A stretch of DNA of 64,000 nucleotides from Streptomyces sp. NRRL S-337 (GCF_000720175.1 NZ_JOIX01000010.1:1-64000), one strand, 5' to 3'; counted from the first letter of the stretch, positions 1 to 7,639 are shown. Notes: generated from the sequence alone by a model not told the origin. Numbers and translations are program-made.

Positions 1-843
1 CATCAGCTCCTTGTCGTAGTCGGTCTTGGGCCCGTCGTGCAGCCGGTCCACCGCCGCCGCGCTGAACAGCGATTCGGCCGAGGCGATCAGCGCGAAGGCA
101 AGGACCGTGCCCAGCACGCCGACGTCGGTGAGGCGGCCCAGGTCCGACATGCCCGGTGGCTGGATCGCGTCCAGCAGCCCGCTGACCCGGACCCGGGCGA
201 CCGGCAGGTCGAGCGCCCACACCGCGGTGGTGGCGAGCGCCACCGCGACCAGCGGCGCCGGGAGCACCCGGGCACCGCGCCGCCAGCGCGGCCACAGGAC
301 CAGCACGGCGACGGTCCCGGCGCCGACCGCGAGCGCGGACAGCGCGGTGCCCGAGCCGACCGTGGCGGCGGCCAGTGCCGGTACGCCGCCGATGTTGGCC
401 AGTCCGCTGCCCGGCGCCTTGGCGTCCGTGAGGGCGTAGAGCTGACCGGCGATCAGCACCAGGCCGATGCCCGCCAGCATGCCCTGCACGACGGCGACCG
501 AGATCGCCCGGAACCAGCGCCCCAACTTCAGGGCGCCCATGGCCAGTTGGAGTACACCGGCCGCCAGCACCAGGGCACCCAGCGCCCCGAGGCCGTACTC
601 CTTGACGGCCTCGAAGACCAGCACCGTCAGGCCCGCCGCCGGGCCGCTGACCTGCAGGCTGCTGCCGGGCAGGAGCCCGGTGAGCAGCCCGCCGACGACA
701 CCGGTGACCAGGCCGAGTTCGGCCGGTACGCCGGAGGCGACGGCCACCCCGACGCACAGCGGGACGGCCACCAGGAAGACCACCAGGGAGGCGGTGAAGT
801 CGGCCCGGAAGGACCCCGCGCGCGAGGAAAGCAGTCGCTTCAT
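1..843 (-). CDS. SulP-family anion transporter, C-terminus cut by window edge
   Basis: Inner-membrane SulP/SLC26-type permease, probably for bicarbonate or sulfate. The 281 visible codons start at ATG 843 and run open to base 1, so the C-terminus (usually more membrane helices and often a STAS domain) is outside the window. Several hydrophobic helices are visible; the N-terminal stretch FRADFTASLVVFLVAVPLCV and the following VSGPAAGLTVLVFE match the SulP core, where the latter forms the substrate site. The start lies 17 bp after the carbonic anhydrase stop on the same strand, so the two are probably one transcript. SulP plus carbonic anhydrase is a familiar pairing that suggests bicarbonate handling; the substrate itself is inferred. 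Confidence 0.88.
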   Translation of the reverse strand, partial: MKRLLSSRAGSFRADFTASLVVFLVAVPLCVGVAVASGVPAELGLVTGVVGGLLTGLLPGSSLQVSGPAAGLTVLVFEAVKEYGLGALGALVLAAGVLQLAMGALKLGRWFRAISVAVVQGMLAGIGLVLIAGQLYALTDAKAPGSGLANIGGVPALAAATVGSGTALSALAVGAGTVAVLVLWPRWRRGARVLPAPLVAVALATTAVWALDLPVARVRVSGLLDAIQPPGMSDLGRLTDVGVLGTVLAFALIASAESLFSAAAVDRLHDGPKTDYDKELM

Positions 844-860
844 CGTCGTCACCCCCGCGC

Positions 861-1463
861 TCACAGCGGAAGGAACAGGTCGGAGGCCGGGTGGTGGGCC
901 ACGACCAGGCCGGTGTGCACCTCGTAGAACCAGCCGTGCAGGTTCACCTCGCCGGCCGCCAGCCGCTCCTGTACGCAGGGGTACCCGCGCAGCCGGTCGA
1001 GCTGCTGGCGCACGTGCTGCTGCACGGCGGCGGCGACCGTCGGCTCGGGGTCCTCGGGCAGTTCGTCGGAGAGTGCCTGGGCCAGCCAGTCGCGTACGGC
1101 CGGCGCGCCGGTCAGGTCCTCGCCGCGGGCCTTGGCGCCGACCGCGCCGCAGTGCGAATGACCGCACACCACGATGTCGGCGACCCGCAGGACCCGCATC
1201 GCGTACTCGATGGTGGCGGCCTCCGCGCAGGCCGCCATGTCCTTACGGTATACGGGCACGGCGTTGCCGGCGGTGCGCAGTTCGAAGAGTTCGCCCGGGC
1301 GGGCCCCGGTGATCAGGGACGGTACCACCCGGGAGTCGGAGCAGGTGATGAAGAGGGCGAGGGGGGACTGGCCGGCCGCCAGCCGGCCGTAGGTCTCCTG
1401 CTCCTCCCGCCGCTCGGCGATACGGGCCGTCAGGCCCCGGGCATGCTGGATGAAGGTCTCCAC
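861..1463 (-). CDS. beta-class carbonic anhydrase
   Basis: Cytoplasmic zinc enzyme interconverting CO2 and bicarbonate, 200 aa. The zinc-site motifs of the beta class are present: CSDSR (first Cys and the Asp/Arg dyad) and HSHCGAV (His and second Cys), in the normal order. I chose the GTG at 1463 because an AGGAG lies 8 nt upstream; a longer reading to 1547 adds a low-complexity leader with no ribosome site. It sits directly upstream of the SulP transporter, which suggests CO2/bicarbonate supply or pH control. The length is normal for the family. Confidence 0.93.
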   Translation of the reverse strand: METFIQHARGLTARIAERREEQETYGRLAAGQSPLALFITCSDSRVVPSLITGARPGELFELRTAGNAVPVYRKDMAACAEAATIEYAMRVLRVADIVVCGHSHCGAVGAKARGEDLTGAPAVRDWLAQALSDELPEDPEPTVAAAVQQHVRQQLDRLRGYPCVQERLAAGEVNLHGWFYEVHTGLVVAHHPASDLFLPL

Positions 1464-1555
1464 GAGGAGGTCTCCTGCTGATGAGTGGTGCCACTGTGGG
1501 GTGGTGGCGGGAACGTGCGGGGTGCGGCTGGTGGAGCAAGCCACCACGGCCGCGC

Positions 1556-1999
1556 TCAGCAGCGGAAGACGCAGTGCAGGACGGGGAGCGGGGCCGGTCT
1601 TGAGGCGGCCCGGGTGGAGGTGCCCGCGGCCGGGCCGTCGGACCCGCCGGCGGACGGCAGCGCCGGGCGGTCGGGGCCGGAGGGCGGCAGCGGACGGCCG
1701 GCGTGCCGCGGCACGCCGACGGAGCTGCGGGCGGTCCCCCGGGGGGCGCCGCGCTCGGCGTCCCGTTTGTTCTTCTCCTCGTCGGAGTCGGAACCGGGCT
1801 TGACGGCGGGCGGGGCGCCCGCGGCCCGGGCGGCGGGGGCGGCGAACGTGGCGGTCGCACCGGCGCCGGCGGCCGCCGCACCCAGCAGGAACGCCAGTAC
1901 CACGGCGAGGGCGAGCAGCGGGACCGGGAACAGGCCGCGCACCGGTATGCCGGGTGTGCCGCGGTCCTTCCGCATCCTCGTCCCCCGTCGCAGGTCCAT
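1556..1999 (-). CDS. small single-pass membrane protein, unknown function
   Basis: 147 aa, not recognised. A basic N-terminus (RRGTRMRKDR) precedes one hydrophobic helix at about residues 24-45 (LFPVPLLALAVVLAFLLGAA). An Ala-rich, then charged and Pro/Gly-rich segment follows and ends in a short hydrophobic tail with two Cys (LHCVFRC). The predicted topology is Nin-Cout with an extracytoplasmic disordered tail. The start at 1999 has a GGAAGG-like site about 10 nt upstream; ATG 1975 is an alternative. It is separated from the carbonic anhydrase by about 90 bp. The composition makes a chance frame possible, so confidence is moderate. Confidence 0.45.
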   Translation of the reverse strand: MDLRRGTRMRKDRGTPGIPVRGLFPVPLLALAVVLAFLLGAAAAGAGATATFAAPAARAAGAPPAVKPGSDSDEEKNKRDAERGAPRGTARSSVGVPRHAGRPLPPSGPDRPALPSAGGSDGPAAGTSTRAASRPAPLPVLHCVFRC

Positions 2000-2120
2000 A
2001 TGCCTACAGCCTTCCCTCACAGTGCAGCATCCAGGTTTCCGGCGTGAAAACGAGAAATGACGCCATGTTTCAAGATTTCCCCCGTTGCACCCGCGCACCG
2101 TCCGCCGCACGTACGGGAGT

Positions 2121-3404
2121 TCACGACCGATCCGCTTCCGTACCGGCGGCCGCCGGCGCCGCGCGGACGGTGCGCGGCACCCGGGCCGACCAGCCCACGG
2201 CGGGCACGACGGCCAGCGCCAGAATCCCGCCGGCCAGCGCCAGGGCCGGGAAACCGCCCGCCGCCACGACCAGACCCGACGACAGCCCGCCGGCCGCACC
2301 GGCGCCCGCGATGCCGACGTCGACCAGCCCCTGGACCGCGGCCCGCCGCTCGGGCGGCAGGGCGTCGGTGACCAGGGCTGTGCCGCTGACCAGCCCGGCG
2401 TTCCAGCCCAGGCCGAGCAGCACCAGGGCCGTGGCGAGCAGGGGAACCGCATGCGGCGGCGCCGTCGCGGCGAGCACGCCGGCCGCCAGCAGCAGCGGAC
2501 CCGACGCGGCGGCGATCCACCGCCGGCCGTACCGGTCGACGAGCAGCCCGGTGAGCGGCGAGGGCAGGAACATGGCCGCCACGTGCAGCGCGATGACCAG
2601 CCCGGCGGCCTGCGGGTCCGACCCGTGCGCCAGCATGTGGACCGGCGTCATCGTCATCACCGCGATCATCACGAGCTGGGTGAGGACCATCACCGCGGTG
2701 CCGGCCACCAGGCCGCGCCGCCGGGCATCGCCCGCCGGGTGGCCGCTCGAAGGGCCGGCGGCCGGTGCGGCATCCGCCTGCTCCGGCGCGGCGGCCAGGC
2801 GCGCGGCCAGCCGGAGCGGGTCGGGCCGCAGCAGCACGGCCAGCACCAGCGCCGCCGCGGAGAACGCCACGCAGGACAGCAGGAACGGCCCGGCGAGGCG
2901 GGGGATGCCCCAGGACCGTGCGAGGTCACCGGTCCACGTCACCAGGTTGGGCCCGGCCACCGCGCCGAGCGTGGTGGCGAACAGCACCGTGCTCACCGCG
3001 CGCCCGCGCCGCGCGGGGGAGGCCAGATCGGCGCCCGCGTAACGCGCCATCAGATTGGTCGCGGTACCGGCCCCGTAGACCAGCAGGGACCCGCACAGCA
3101 GCACGGGGTTCCCGACGGCGGCCGCCACGACCACCCCGAGGCTGCCCAGCGCACCGGCGCCGTAGCCGAGGGCGAGGCCGGGGCGCCGGCCCCAGCGGCG
3201 GCACAGCCGGCCGATCCCGGCCGCGCCGCCCGCGGCCCCGGCGGTGAACAGCGCACTGGGCACGCCCGCCAGCCCGGTCGAGCCGAACATCTCCTCCGCG
3301 AGCAGCGCCCCGACGGTGATGCCCGCGGCGAGCCCGGCCCCGCTGAGGACCTGGGCCACCACCAGGACGGCCAGGACGCGCCGTTGTTCCGGCCTTTCGT
3401 GCAT
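2121..3404 (-). CDS. MFS transporter, likely exporter of the adjacent peptide locus
   Basis: 427 aa, about 12 hydrophobic helices, cytoplasmic membrane. The loop RLCRRWGRRPG after TM2 and its second-half counterpart LLVDRYGRRW are the usual MFS signatures, and the middle loop (about residues 205-235) is charged and Ala/Pro rich. The family moves small molecules by proton coupling. The start is 12 bp after the stop of the GRDP-like gene on the same strand, so it ends the run peptide - ligase - GRDP-like - MFS. Position suggests export of, or resistance to, the locus product; the substrate cannot be read from sequence. Confidence 0.88.
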   Translation of the reverse strand: MHERPEQRRVLAVLVVAQVLSGAGLAAGITVGALLAEEMFGSTGLAGVPSALFTAGAAGGAAGIGRLCRRWGRRPGLALGYGAGALGSLGVVVAAAVGNPVLLCGSLLVYGAGTATNLMARYAGADLASPARRGRAVSTVLFATTLGAVAGPNLVTWTGDLARSWGIPRLAGPFLLSCVAFSAAALVLAVLLRPDPLRLAARLAAAPEQADAAPAAGPSSGHPAGDARRRGLVAGTAVMVLTQLVMIAVMTMTPVHMLAHGSDPQAAGLVIALHVAAMFLPSPLTGLLVDRYGRRWIAAASGPLLLAAGVLAATAPPHAVPLLATALVLLGLGWNAGLVSGTALVTDALPPERRAAVQGLVDVGIAGAGAAGGLSSGLVVAAGGFPALALAGGILALAVVPAVGWSARVPRTVRAAPAAAGTEADRS

Positions 3405-3417
3405 GACCCGCCGTCCC

Positions 3418-3930
3418 CTATACCGGTGCCGGCGGCTTCAGCGCCGCGATGTCCGCGAGCGTCATCCCCAGCTGCTCGTGGAGGAAGCGCACGATCGTCC
3501 AGTGCGGCAGCGCCCCCTCGTCGAACGGCCCGAACTCCGCGCAGTACAACGGGATCCAGCGCAGCGCCTCTTCGAGGACCTGCTCGCGGCCCGGCTCCTG
3601 CTGGTAGTCCTCGTAGGCGATGCTGCGGTGCTCGATGAAGTACCGCCCGGGCAGCCGCTGTTCGCACAGGGCGCGGTATTCCCGGGTCTGCAGGATGAGG
3701 TAGTGCCAGATCTCGTCGATGTCCTGCTCGACCGGGAGGAAGAGGCCGCCGAGCCGGTCGCGGTAGCGCGAGACGAGGAAGAGGTAGCGCAGGGCTTCCG
3801 TGACCTGCCGCGCCACGAACTCCCGCGGCGCCTCGCTGCGGGCGGCGAAATGGTCGATGACCTCGGTGTGCAGCGCCTCCCCGAGCAGCTCCCGGAGGGC
3901 GTCGGCGGATATCGGCGGGCGGCTGGTCAT
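3418..3930 (-). CDS. GRDP/DUF1399-like small protein
   Basis: 170 aa, no signal peptide or membrane helix. The segment at residues 70-89 (DIDEIWHYLIL, then T, Y and C) resembles the conserved core of the glycine-rich-domain-protein-like family (DUF1399), whose members carry D-x-x-WH-x-h-hxx-T-x-x-Y-x-x-x-C. H101, H143 and H151 are further possible ligands. No biochemical activity is established for bacterial stand-alone versions. It is 47 bp downstream of the PaaK-like enzyme and 12 bp upstream of the MFS gene, so it belongs to the peptide operon. ATG 3930 follows AGGAG by 5 nt. It may be a tailoring enzyme or a binding partner; that role is inferred. Confidence 0.75.
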   Translation of the reverse strand: MTSRPPISADALRELLGEALHTEVIDHFAARSEAPREFVARQVTEALRYLFLVSRYRDRLGGLFLPVEQDIDEIWHYLILQTREYRALCEQRLPGRYFIEHRSIAYEDYQQEPGREQVLEEALRWIPLYCAEFGPFDEGALPHWTIVRFLHEQLGMTLADIAALKPPAPV

Positions 3931-3977
3931 GGGTCTCCTGTGCGGGTGCGGACGGGCGGGTGGGAGGGGGGTGCGCC

Positions 3978-5216
3978 TCAGTCGGCGTCGACGAGCCAGG
4001 CGTACTTCCCGGATTTCCCGATGGGGAGGTGGGCGTGGTGCACCGGCCGGCAGCGCCGCCCGGTGAGCTCGCCGACGGCGTCCGCCAGCGCGGCGGTCCC
4101 GTCGGCCCCGAGGGGTGTGCCGTGGAAGGTGGTGTACGCCAGCAGGGCCTCGGCGGGACCGGTCAGCTGCAGTTGGTGGAGGAACACGTCCGGGGCCAGC
4201 TCACCGAGGCACCGGTCGAGGTCGCCCTGGGCGACCGGCCCGTTCGGCGTCGGCAGCAACTCCTTCCGGCGGCCGCAGAATTGGGCTATCCGGTCCGGGT
4301 CCGGCGTGCCGTCCAGGGTGCGCACGCAGTCGCCCGAGCGGTAGCGGATCAGCGGCATGAAGGGATTGCGGACGCTGGAGACGACGAGTTCGTGGATCGT
4401 GCTTCCGGGGGCGACCGGATGGAGCTCCACGCTCATCCCGTCGAGGTACGGCCGGTATCTGCCGCGCCGGTCGCTGAAGTAGAGGTAGCCCAGCTCGGTG
4501 CTGCCGAAGAGGTCGATGACCGGGCAGTCGAAGTGCTGCGCCAGGAAACGCCGGACGTTGACCGGGGTGTACTCGTAGGCGTGGACGATGCTGGCGGGCG
4601 GCGGGAAGTCGTCCCACAGCCCCCACTCCCCGACCTTCCGCAGCAGATGCGCCAGGTGGTACCCGGAACAGTCGAGGTGGTAGTGGCCCTGTGGGTGCGA
4701 CTGCCGGGCCGCCTCGATCTCCCGGAGCATCCGCACCACCTCGTCGCGCTCCCACCGCGCGGGGTCGAGCCGCAGGTTGAGGTAGCAGGTGCGGTCGTCC
4801 AGCCACCGCTCCTCGAAGGAGGGCACCCGCGCCGGCGGGACGCCGCGCCGGGCCGCGCCGACCCGGGCCACGTGCTCGGTCGCCAGCACGGTGGTGAGCG
4901 AGACCCGCCGGCAGCCCGACTCCCAGGTCCCGGCGATGTCCGGATGCTCGCTCCACAGCCGGTAGTAGGAGTGCAGCAGGAAGTACGGGGGCCGGATCAG
5001 CTGCATCCGGGCGTGGTTGGTGCCCGTGGAGAGCACGTATTCCGCCTCACCGGCCTCCAGGGCTGCGGCCAGCCGGGGGGTCATCCAGTTTTCGGGGAAG
5101 CCGCGGGCGATGTCCGGTTTGTCGAGGACCGGGAAATAGCCCTTCGCCAGCGATGCGCGGTAGAGCGGGATGTCGCGGATCTGCTCGATGACCTCGGCGG
5201 TCGGCTGACCATCCAT
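3978..5216 (-). CDS. PaaK-like adenylate-forming enzyme (ANL superfamily)
   Basis: 412 aa, resembling phenylacetate-CoA ligases. Core motifs appear in order: a P-loop equivalent STGTNHARM at 63-71, GSTELG at 238-243 (A5), YRSGD at 292-296 (A7), GRRKEL at 315-320 (A8) and PIGKSGK at 398-404, which carries the C-terminal catalytic lysine. ATP-dependent acyl adenylation is therefore likely. The P-loop is degenerate compared with the TSGTTG form, and the N-terminal region is short for a standard PaaK. It lies 165 bp downstream of the GCIS peptide gene, so its acid substrate could be a peptide carboxylate or a small acid attached to the peptide. ATG 5216 has GAGGG 4 nt upstream. Confidence 0.85.
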   Translation of the reverse strand: MDGQPTAEVIEQIRDIPLYRASLAKGYFPVLDKPDIARGFPENWMTPRLAAALEAGEAEYVLSTGTNHARMQLIRPPYFLLHSYYRLWSEHPDIAGTWESGCRRVSLTTVLATEHVARVGAARRGVPPARVPSFEERWLDDRTCYLNLRLDPARWERDEVVRMLREIEAARQSHPQGHYHLDCSGYHLAHLLRKVGEWGLWDDFPPPASIVHAYEYTPVNVRRFLAQHFDCPVIDLFGSTELGYLYFSDRRGRYRPYLDGMSVELHPVAPGSTIHELVVSSVRNPFMPLIRYRSGDCVRTLDGTPDPDRIAQFCGRRKELLPTPNGPVAQGDLDRCLGELAPDVFLHQLQLTGPAEALLAYTTFHGTPLGADGTAALADAVGELTGRRCRPVHHAHLPIGKSGKYAWLVDAD

Positions 5217-5234
5217 GGAACCCTCGTCGTGGCT

Positions 5235-5274
5235 CGGAGAAGAACGGAGAAGAACGGGGAGGAACGGAGAAGAG
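5235..5274 (-). repeat. four tandem 10-nt repeats in the leader of the PaaK-like gene
   Basis: On the plus strand the unit CGGAGAAGAA occurs at 5235 and 5245, CGGGGAGGAA at 5255 and CGGAGAAGAG at 5265. Read as mRNA of the minus-strand operon they form a pyrimidine-rich tract (UUCUUCUCCG units) ending about 18 nt before the start codon at 5216. No function is known; a translation-control or protein-binding role is possible. Confidence 0.8.
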
Positions 5275-5301
5275 CGGGGCGTGCCCCCGGGGGGACGGGT
5301 G

Positions 5302-5365
5302 CGGCGCCCGGGAGCGGGCCGGCGGCGGGGGAAGTGCCGCGGCCGTCGCCCGCTCCCGGGCGCCG
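5302..5365 (-). terminator. strong hairpin between peptide gene and ligase gene (terminator or attenuator)
   Basis: A perfect 18-bp inverted repeat pairs 5302-5319 with 5348-5365; the core arms read CGGCGCCCGGGAGCGGG and its complement, around a 28-nt GC-rich loop that can itself fold. It starts 17 nt after the peptide stop codon. There is no T-tract, as is common for actinobacterial terminators. The position suggests partial termination so that peptide mRNA exceeds enzyme mRNA. Confidence 0.75.
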
Positions 5366-5381
5366 GGGAGTGCCGGGACGA

Positions 5382-5537
5382 TCAGGAGATACAGCCGGCC
5401 TTCGGTGCGGCGCTGATGCAGCCGGTCTTGGGTGCGGCGCTGATGCAGCCCTCCTTCGCCGCCTGCGCGGCGGAGTTGGCGGCGAGCCAGCTGCGCCACA
5501 CGTCGTCCTGGGCCATCTTCTTGATGAGCTGCTCCAT
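5382..5537 (-). CDS. GCIS-repeat precursor peptide (putative RiPP precursor)
   Basis: 51 aa. Residues 1-27 look like a short amphipathic leader (MEQLIKKMAQDDVWRSWLAA and on). Residues 28-51 contain three GCIS modules at 30-33, 38-41 and 48-51, linked by AAPKT and AAPKA, so that GCISAAPK occurs twice in full and the protein ends in the third GCIS. Each module supplies one Cys and one Ser. ATG 5537 has GGAGG 5 nt upstream, which decides this start over longer in-frame options. A leader plus a modular, Cys-containing tail next to an adenylating enzyme, a formyltransferase-type enzyme and an exporter is the architecture of a ribosomally made, modified peptide. No standard cyclase, radical-SAM or YcaO gene is nearby. 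A metal-binding or scaffold peptide is an alternative. Confidence 0.8.
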   Translation of the reverse strand: MEQLIKKMAQDDVWRSWLAANSAAQAAKEGCISAAPKTGCISAAPKAGCIS

Positions 5538-5605
5538 GGGAACCTCCGTGAGAGTGCGGAAGACGGTCCGGCAACGGCGCTGACCTGCGCCGATGCCGCC
5601 CACCG

Positions 5606-5635
5606 AAAGTAAAAGGCTGGCCAAGCAAATGTCAA
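5606..5635 (-). promoter_or_regulatory. sigma70-type promoter for the GCIS-peptide operon
   Basis: On the minus strand a perfect -35 box TTGACA (5635-5630) is followed after 18 nt by TACTTT (5611-5606) as the -10 element. The predicted transcript start is near 5599, giving a leader of about 60 nt before ATG 5537. This block is clearly AT-rich against its surroundings. HrdB-type recognition is inferred from the consensus match. Confidence 0.65.
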
Positions 5636-5713
5636 TGAAAGGCAATGGCGGGGCGGTGTGAAGCGGCGGCGGCGCGCCAACTTTGGCGGGATACCGCCGA
5701 GCCGATCGCGGTA

Positions 5714-5744
5714 CCGGAACTACCTGACGTCAAGTCAGTTCCGG
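5714..5744. promoter_or_regulatory. nested inverted repeat, candidate operator in the divergent region
   Basis: Arms CCGGAACT (5714-5721) and AGTTCCGG (5737-5744) are perfect complements 15 nt apart; the 8-bp palindrome TGACGTCA (5725-5732) sits within half a base of the same centre. A second small inverted repeat, CGCCAA/TTGGCG, lies at 5675-5688. The site lies between the promoter of the peptide operon and the HoxX-like gene, so a regulator bound here could affect both. Confidence 0.55.
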
Positions 5745-5926
5745 TCGCCCGGTCAACTGCCCCGGCCCGCGCGGGCGGGGGCCCGGCCGGCGCATTGCGC
5801 CATCCGGCCGTCGCCGATCGGGGGACCTGCCGGGCGGGCGCGCGGTCCGCGGCCGTGCCCGGGGAACGCTCACCACCGGCCACCCCGGCCCCCGCACACC
5901 GGCTGCCGCACCAGGGGAGTGAAGCT

Positions 5927-7639
5927 GTGCACATTCTGCTCATCGCCGGCGCCTTCAACAGCCTGACCCAGCGCATCCATGCCGAACTCGGCGACCGCGG
6001 CCACCGGGTGGGCGTGGAACTGGTGACTCCGCGGACCCCGCTGCCCGAGGTCGTACGCCGCCACGCCCCCGACCTGATCGTGGCGCCCATGCTCACCACG
6101 GCCGTCCCCCGGGAGGTGTGGTCGGCCCACACCTGTCTGATCGTGCACCCCGGCCCGGTCGGCGACCGCGGCCCGTCCTCGCTGGACTGGGCGGTACACC
6201 TGGGTGCGGACGCCTGGGGCGTGACCGTCCTGCAGGCCAACGACGAGATGGACGCCGGCGACATCTGGGCCTCGGCGAGCTGCCCGGTCCCCGAGGTGGG
6301 CAAGAGCGATCTGTACCGCAACGAGATCGCCGACGCGGCCGTCGAGGCGGTGCTCACCGCCGTCGAGCGCGTCGCCTCCGGCACCCACCGCCCGCGGCCC
6401 CAGGCGACCCTGCCCGAGAGCGCGCGCACCGGCCGTCCCCGGCCGCCGTTCCGCCAGGACCTGCGCCGGATCGACTGGCGGTCCGACCCCACCGCGACCG
6501 TCCTGCGCAAGCTCCGCGCCGCCGACTCCCGGCCCGGCGTACGGGACGAACTCCTCGGCTCCGCCTGGATGTTGCACGGTGGCCACCCCGAGGACACCTT
6601 GCGCGGGCGGCCGGGTGAACTCCTCGCCACCCGGTGCGGCGCGATCTGCCGGGCGACGGCCGACGGCGCGGTGTGGATCCCCGAACTCCGGGCGCCGCGC
6701 CGGCCGGGGGAGCCCGGCACCGTCAAGCTCCCCGCCACCCTGGCCCTCGGCGAGCGCCTGCCGCCGCTCCCCGAGGTCCCGGCCCCGCTCGACCCGGGCG
6801 ACGCGCCCCGTACCTGGAGCGACATCCGCTACCGCGAGGAGGGGCCGGCCGGTTTCCTGGACTTCTCGTTCCCGGGCGGGGCGATGGGCACCGACCACTG
6901 CCGGCGGCTGCTCGCCGCCTACCGCCACGCCTGCACCCGGCCCACGTCCGTGCTGGTCCTCGGTGGCCGCCGGGACTTCTTCTCCAACGGCATCCACCTG
7001 GGCGTGATCGAGGCCGCGGCCGACCCCGCCGAGGAGTCCTGGGCCAACATCCACGCCATGGACGACCTCGTGGAGGCCGTGCTGACCACCACCGACCGGC
7101 TGGTGGTCGCCGCGCTCGGCGGCAATGCCGCGGCCGGCGGGGTGATGCTGGCGCTCGCCGCCGACGAGGTGTGGTGCCGCTCGGCCGCGGTGCTCAACCC
7201 GCACTACCGGCTGATGGGGCTCTACGGCTCGGAGTACTGGACCTACACCCTGCCCCGCCGGGCGGGGCGCGAGGCGGCCGAACGGCTCACCACGCGCGCC
7301 CTGCCGGTCACCGCCGCGACCGGGCAGCGGCTCGGCCTGGTGGACCGGATCGTCGACTGTGCTGCGCAGGACTTCACGGCCCGGACCACCGAACTGGCGC
7401 GGCGGCTGGCGGCCTCGTCGGCGGTCCAGTCGAGGATCGCCGCCAAGAAGGACGCCCGGGAACGGGACGAGGCGAAGCGGCCGCTCGCCGCCTACCGGGA
7501 GCACGAACTCGCCCGTATGCACCGGATCTTCTTCGACCCGGACCAGCCGTACCACGCCCTGCGCCGGGCGTTCGTCCGCAAGGAGCCTGCGGACGGCACC
7601 CCGGCGCATCTCAACCCCGCCGCCTCCGCGGGGGTTTGA
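5927..7639 (+). CDS. hoxX: HoxX-like formyltransferase/enoyl-CoA-hydratase fusion
   Basis: 570 aa in two domains. Residues 1 to about 290 are a methionyl-tRNA-formyltransferase-like domain with VHPGPVGDRGPSSLDW at 73-88 and DEMDAG nearby, as in HoxX. From about 300 on there is an enoyl-CoA hydratase/isomerase fold with the two oxyanion-hole segments GGRRDFFSNG and GGNAAAGGVML. In the family, HoxX uses N10-formyl-tetrahydrofolate to form formyl-CoA and then CO for NiFe-hydrogenase ligands. No hydrogenase or hyp gene is in this window; the gene is divergent from a Cys-rich peptide instead, so a formyl- or CO-transfer role in that locus is possible but unproven. GTG 5927 has AGGGGAG 7 nt upstream. 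Confidence 0.85.
   Translation: MHILLIAGAFNSLTQRIHAELGDRGHRVGVELVTPRTPLPEVVRRHAPDLIVAPMLTTAVPREVWSAHTCLIVHPGPVGDRGPSSLDWAVHLGADAWGVTVLQANDEMDAGDIWASASCPVPEVGKSDLYRNEIADAAVEAVLTAVERVASGTHRPRPQATLPESARTGRPRPPFRQDLRRIDWRSDPTATVLRKLRAADSRPGVRDELLGSAWMLHGGHPEDTLRGRPGELLATRCGAICRATADGAVWIPELRAPRRPGEPGTVKLPATLALGERLPPLPEVPAPLDPGDAPRTWSDIRYREEGPAGFLDFSFPGGAMGTDHCRRLLAAYRHACTRPTSVLVLGGRRDFFSNGIHLGVIEAAADPAEESWANIHAMDDLVEAVLTTTDRLVVAALGGNAAAGGVMLALAADEVWCRSAAVLNPHYRLMGLYGSEYWTYTLPRRAGREAAERLTTRALPVTAATGQRLGLVDRIVDCAAQDFTARTTELARRLAASSAVQSRIAAKKDARERDEAKRPLAAYREHELARMHRIFFDPDQPYHALRRAFVRKEPADGTPAHLNPAASAGV

Larger units (their letters stand above)
5538..5926. other. divergent intergenic region between GCIS peptide and HoxX-like gene
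   Basis: About 390 bp without a credible gene. The half near the peptide gene is AT-rich and holds its ribosome site (GGAGG, 5543-5547) and promoter; the middle holds two inverted repeats; the right half is very GC-rich and ends with the AGGGGAG ribosome site (5913-5919) of the HoxX-like gene. No clear promoter for the rightward gene was identified. Confidence 0.7.

Noticed and set aside
2085..3638. Long plus-strand open frame opposite the MFS and GRDP-like genes
   Set aside because: The product is rich in Arg/Gly/Gln/His with no fold; it is the mirror of high-GC coding DNA on the other strand, where clear families are found.
5927..7639. Evidence for a NiFe hydrogenase cluster from the HoxX-like gene
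   Set aside because: No hydrogenase subunit, hyp or metal-insertion gene is found in the window, so the gene alone does not support one here.
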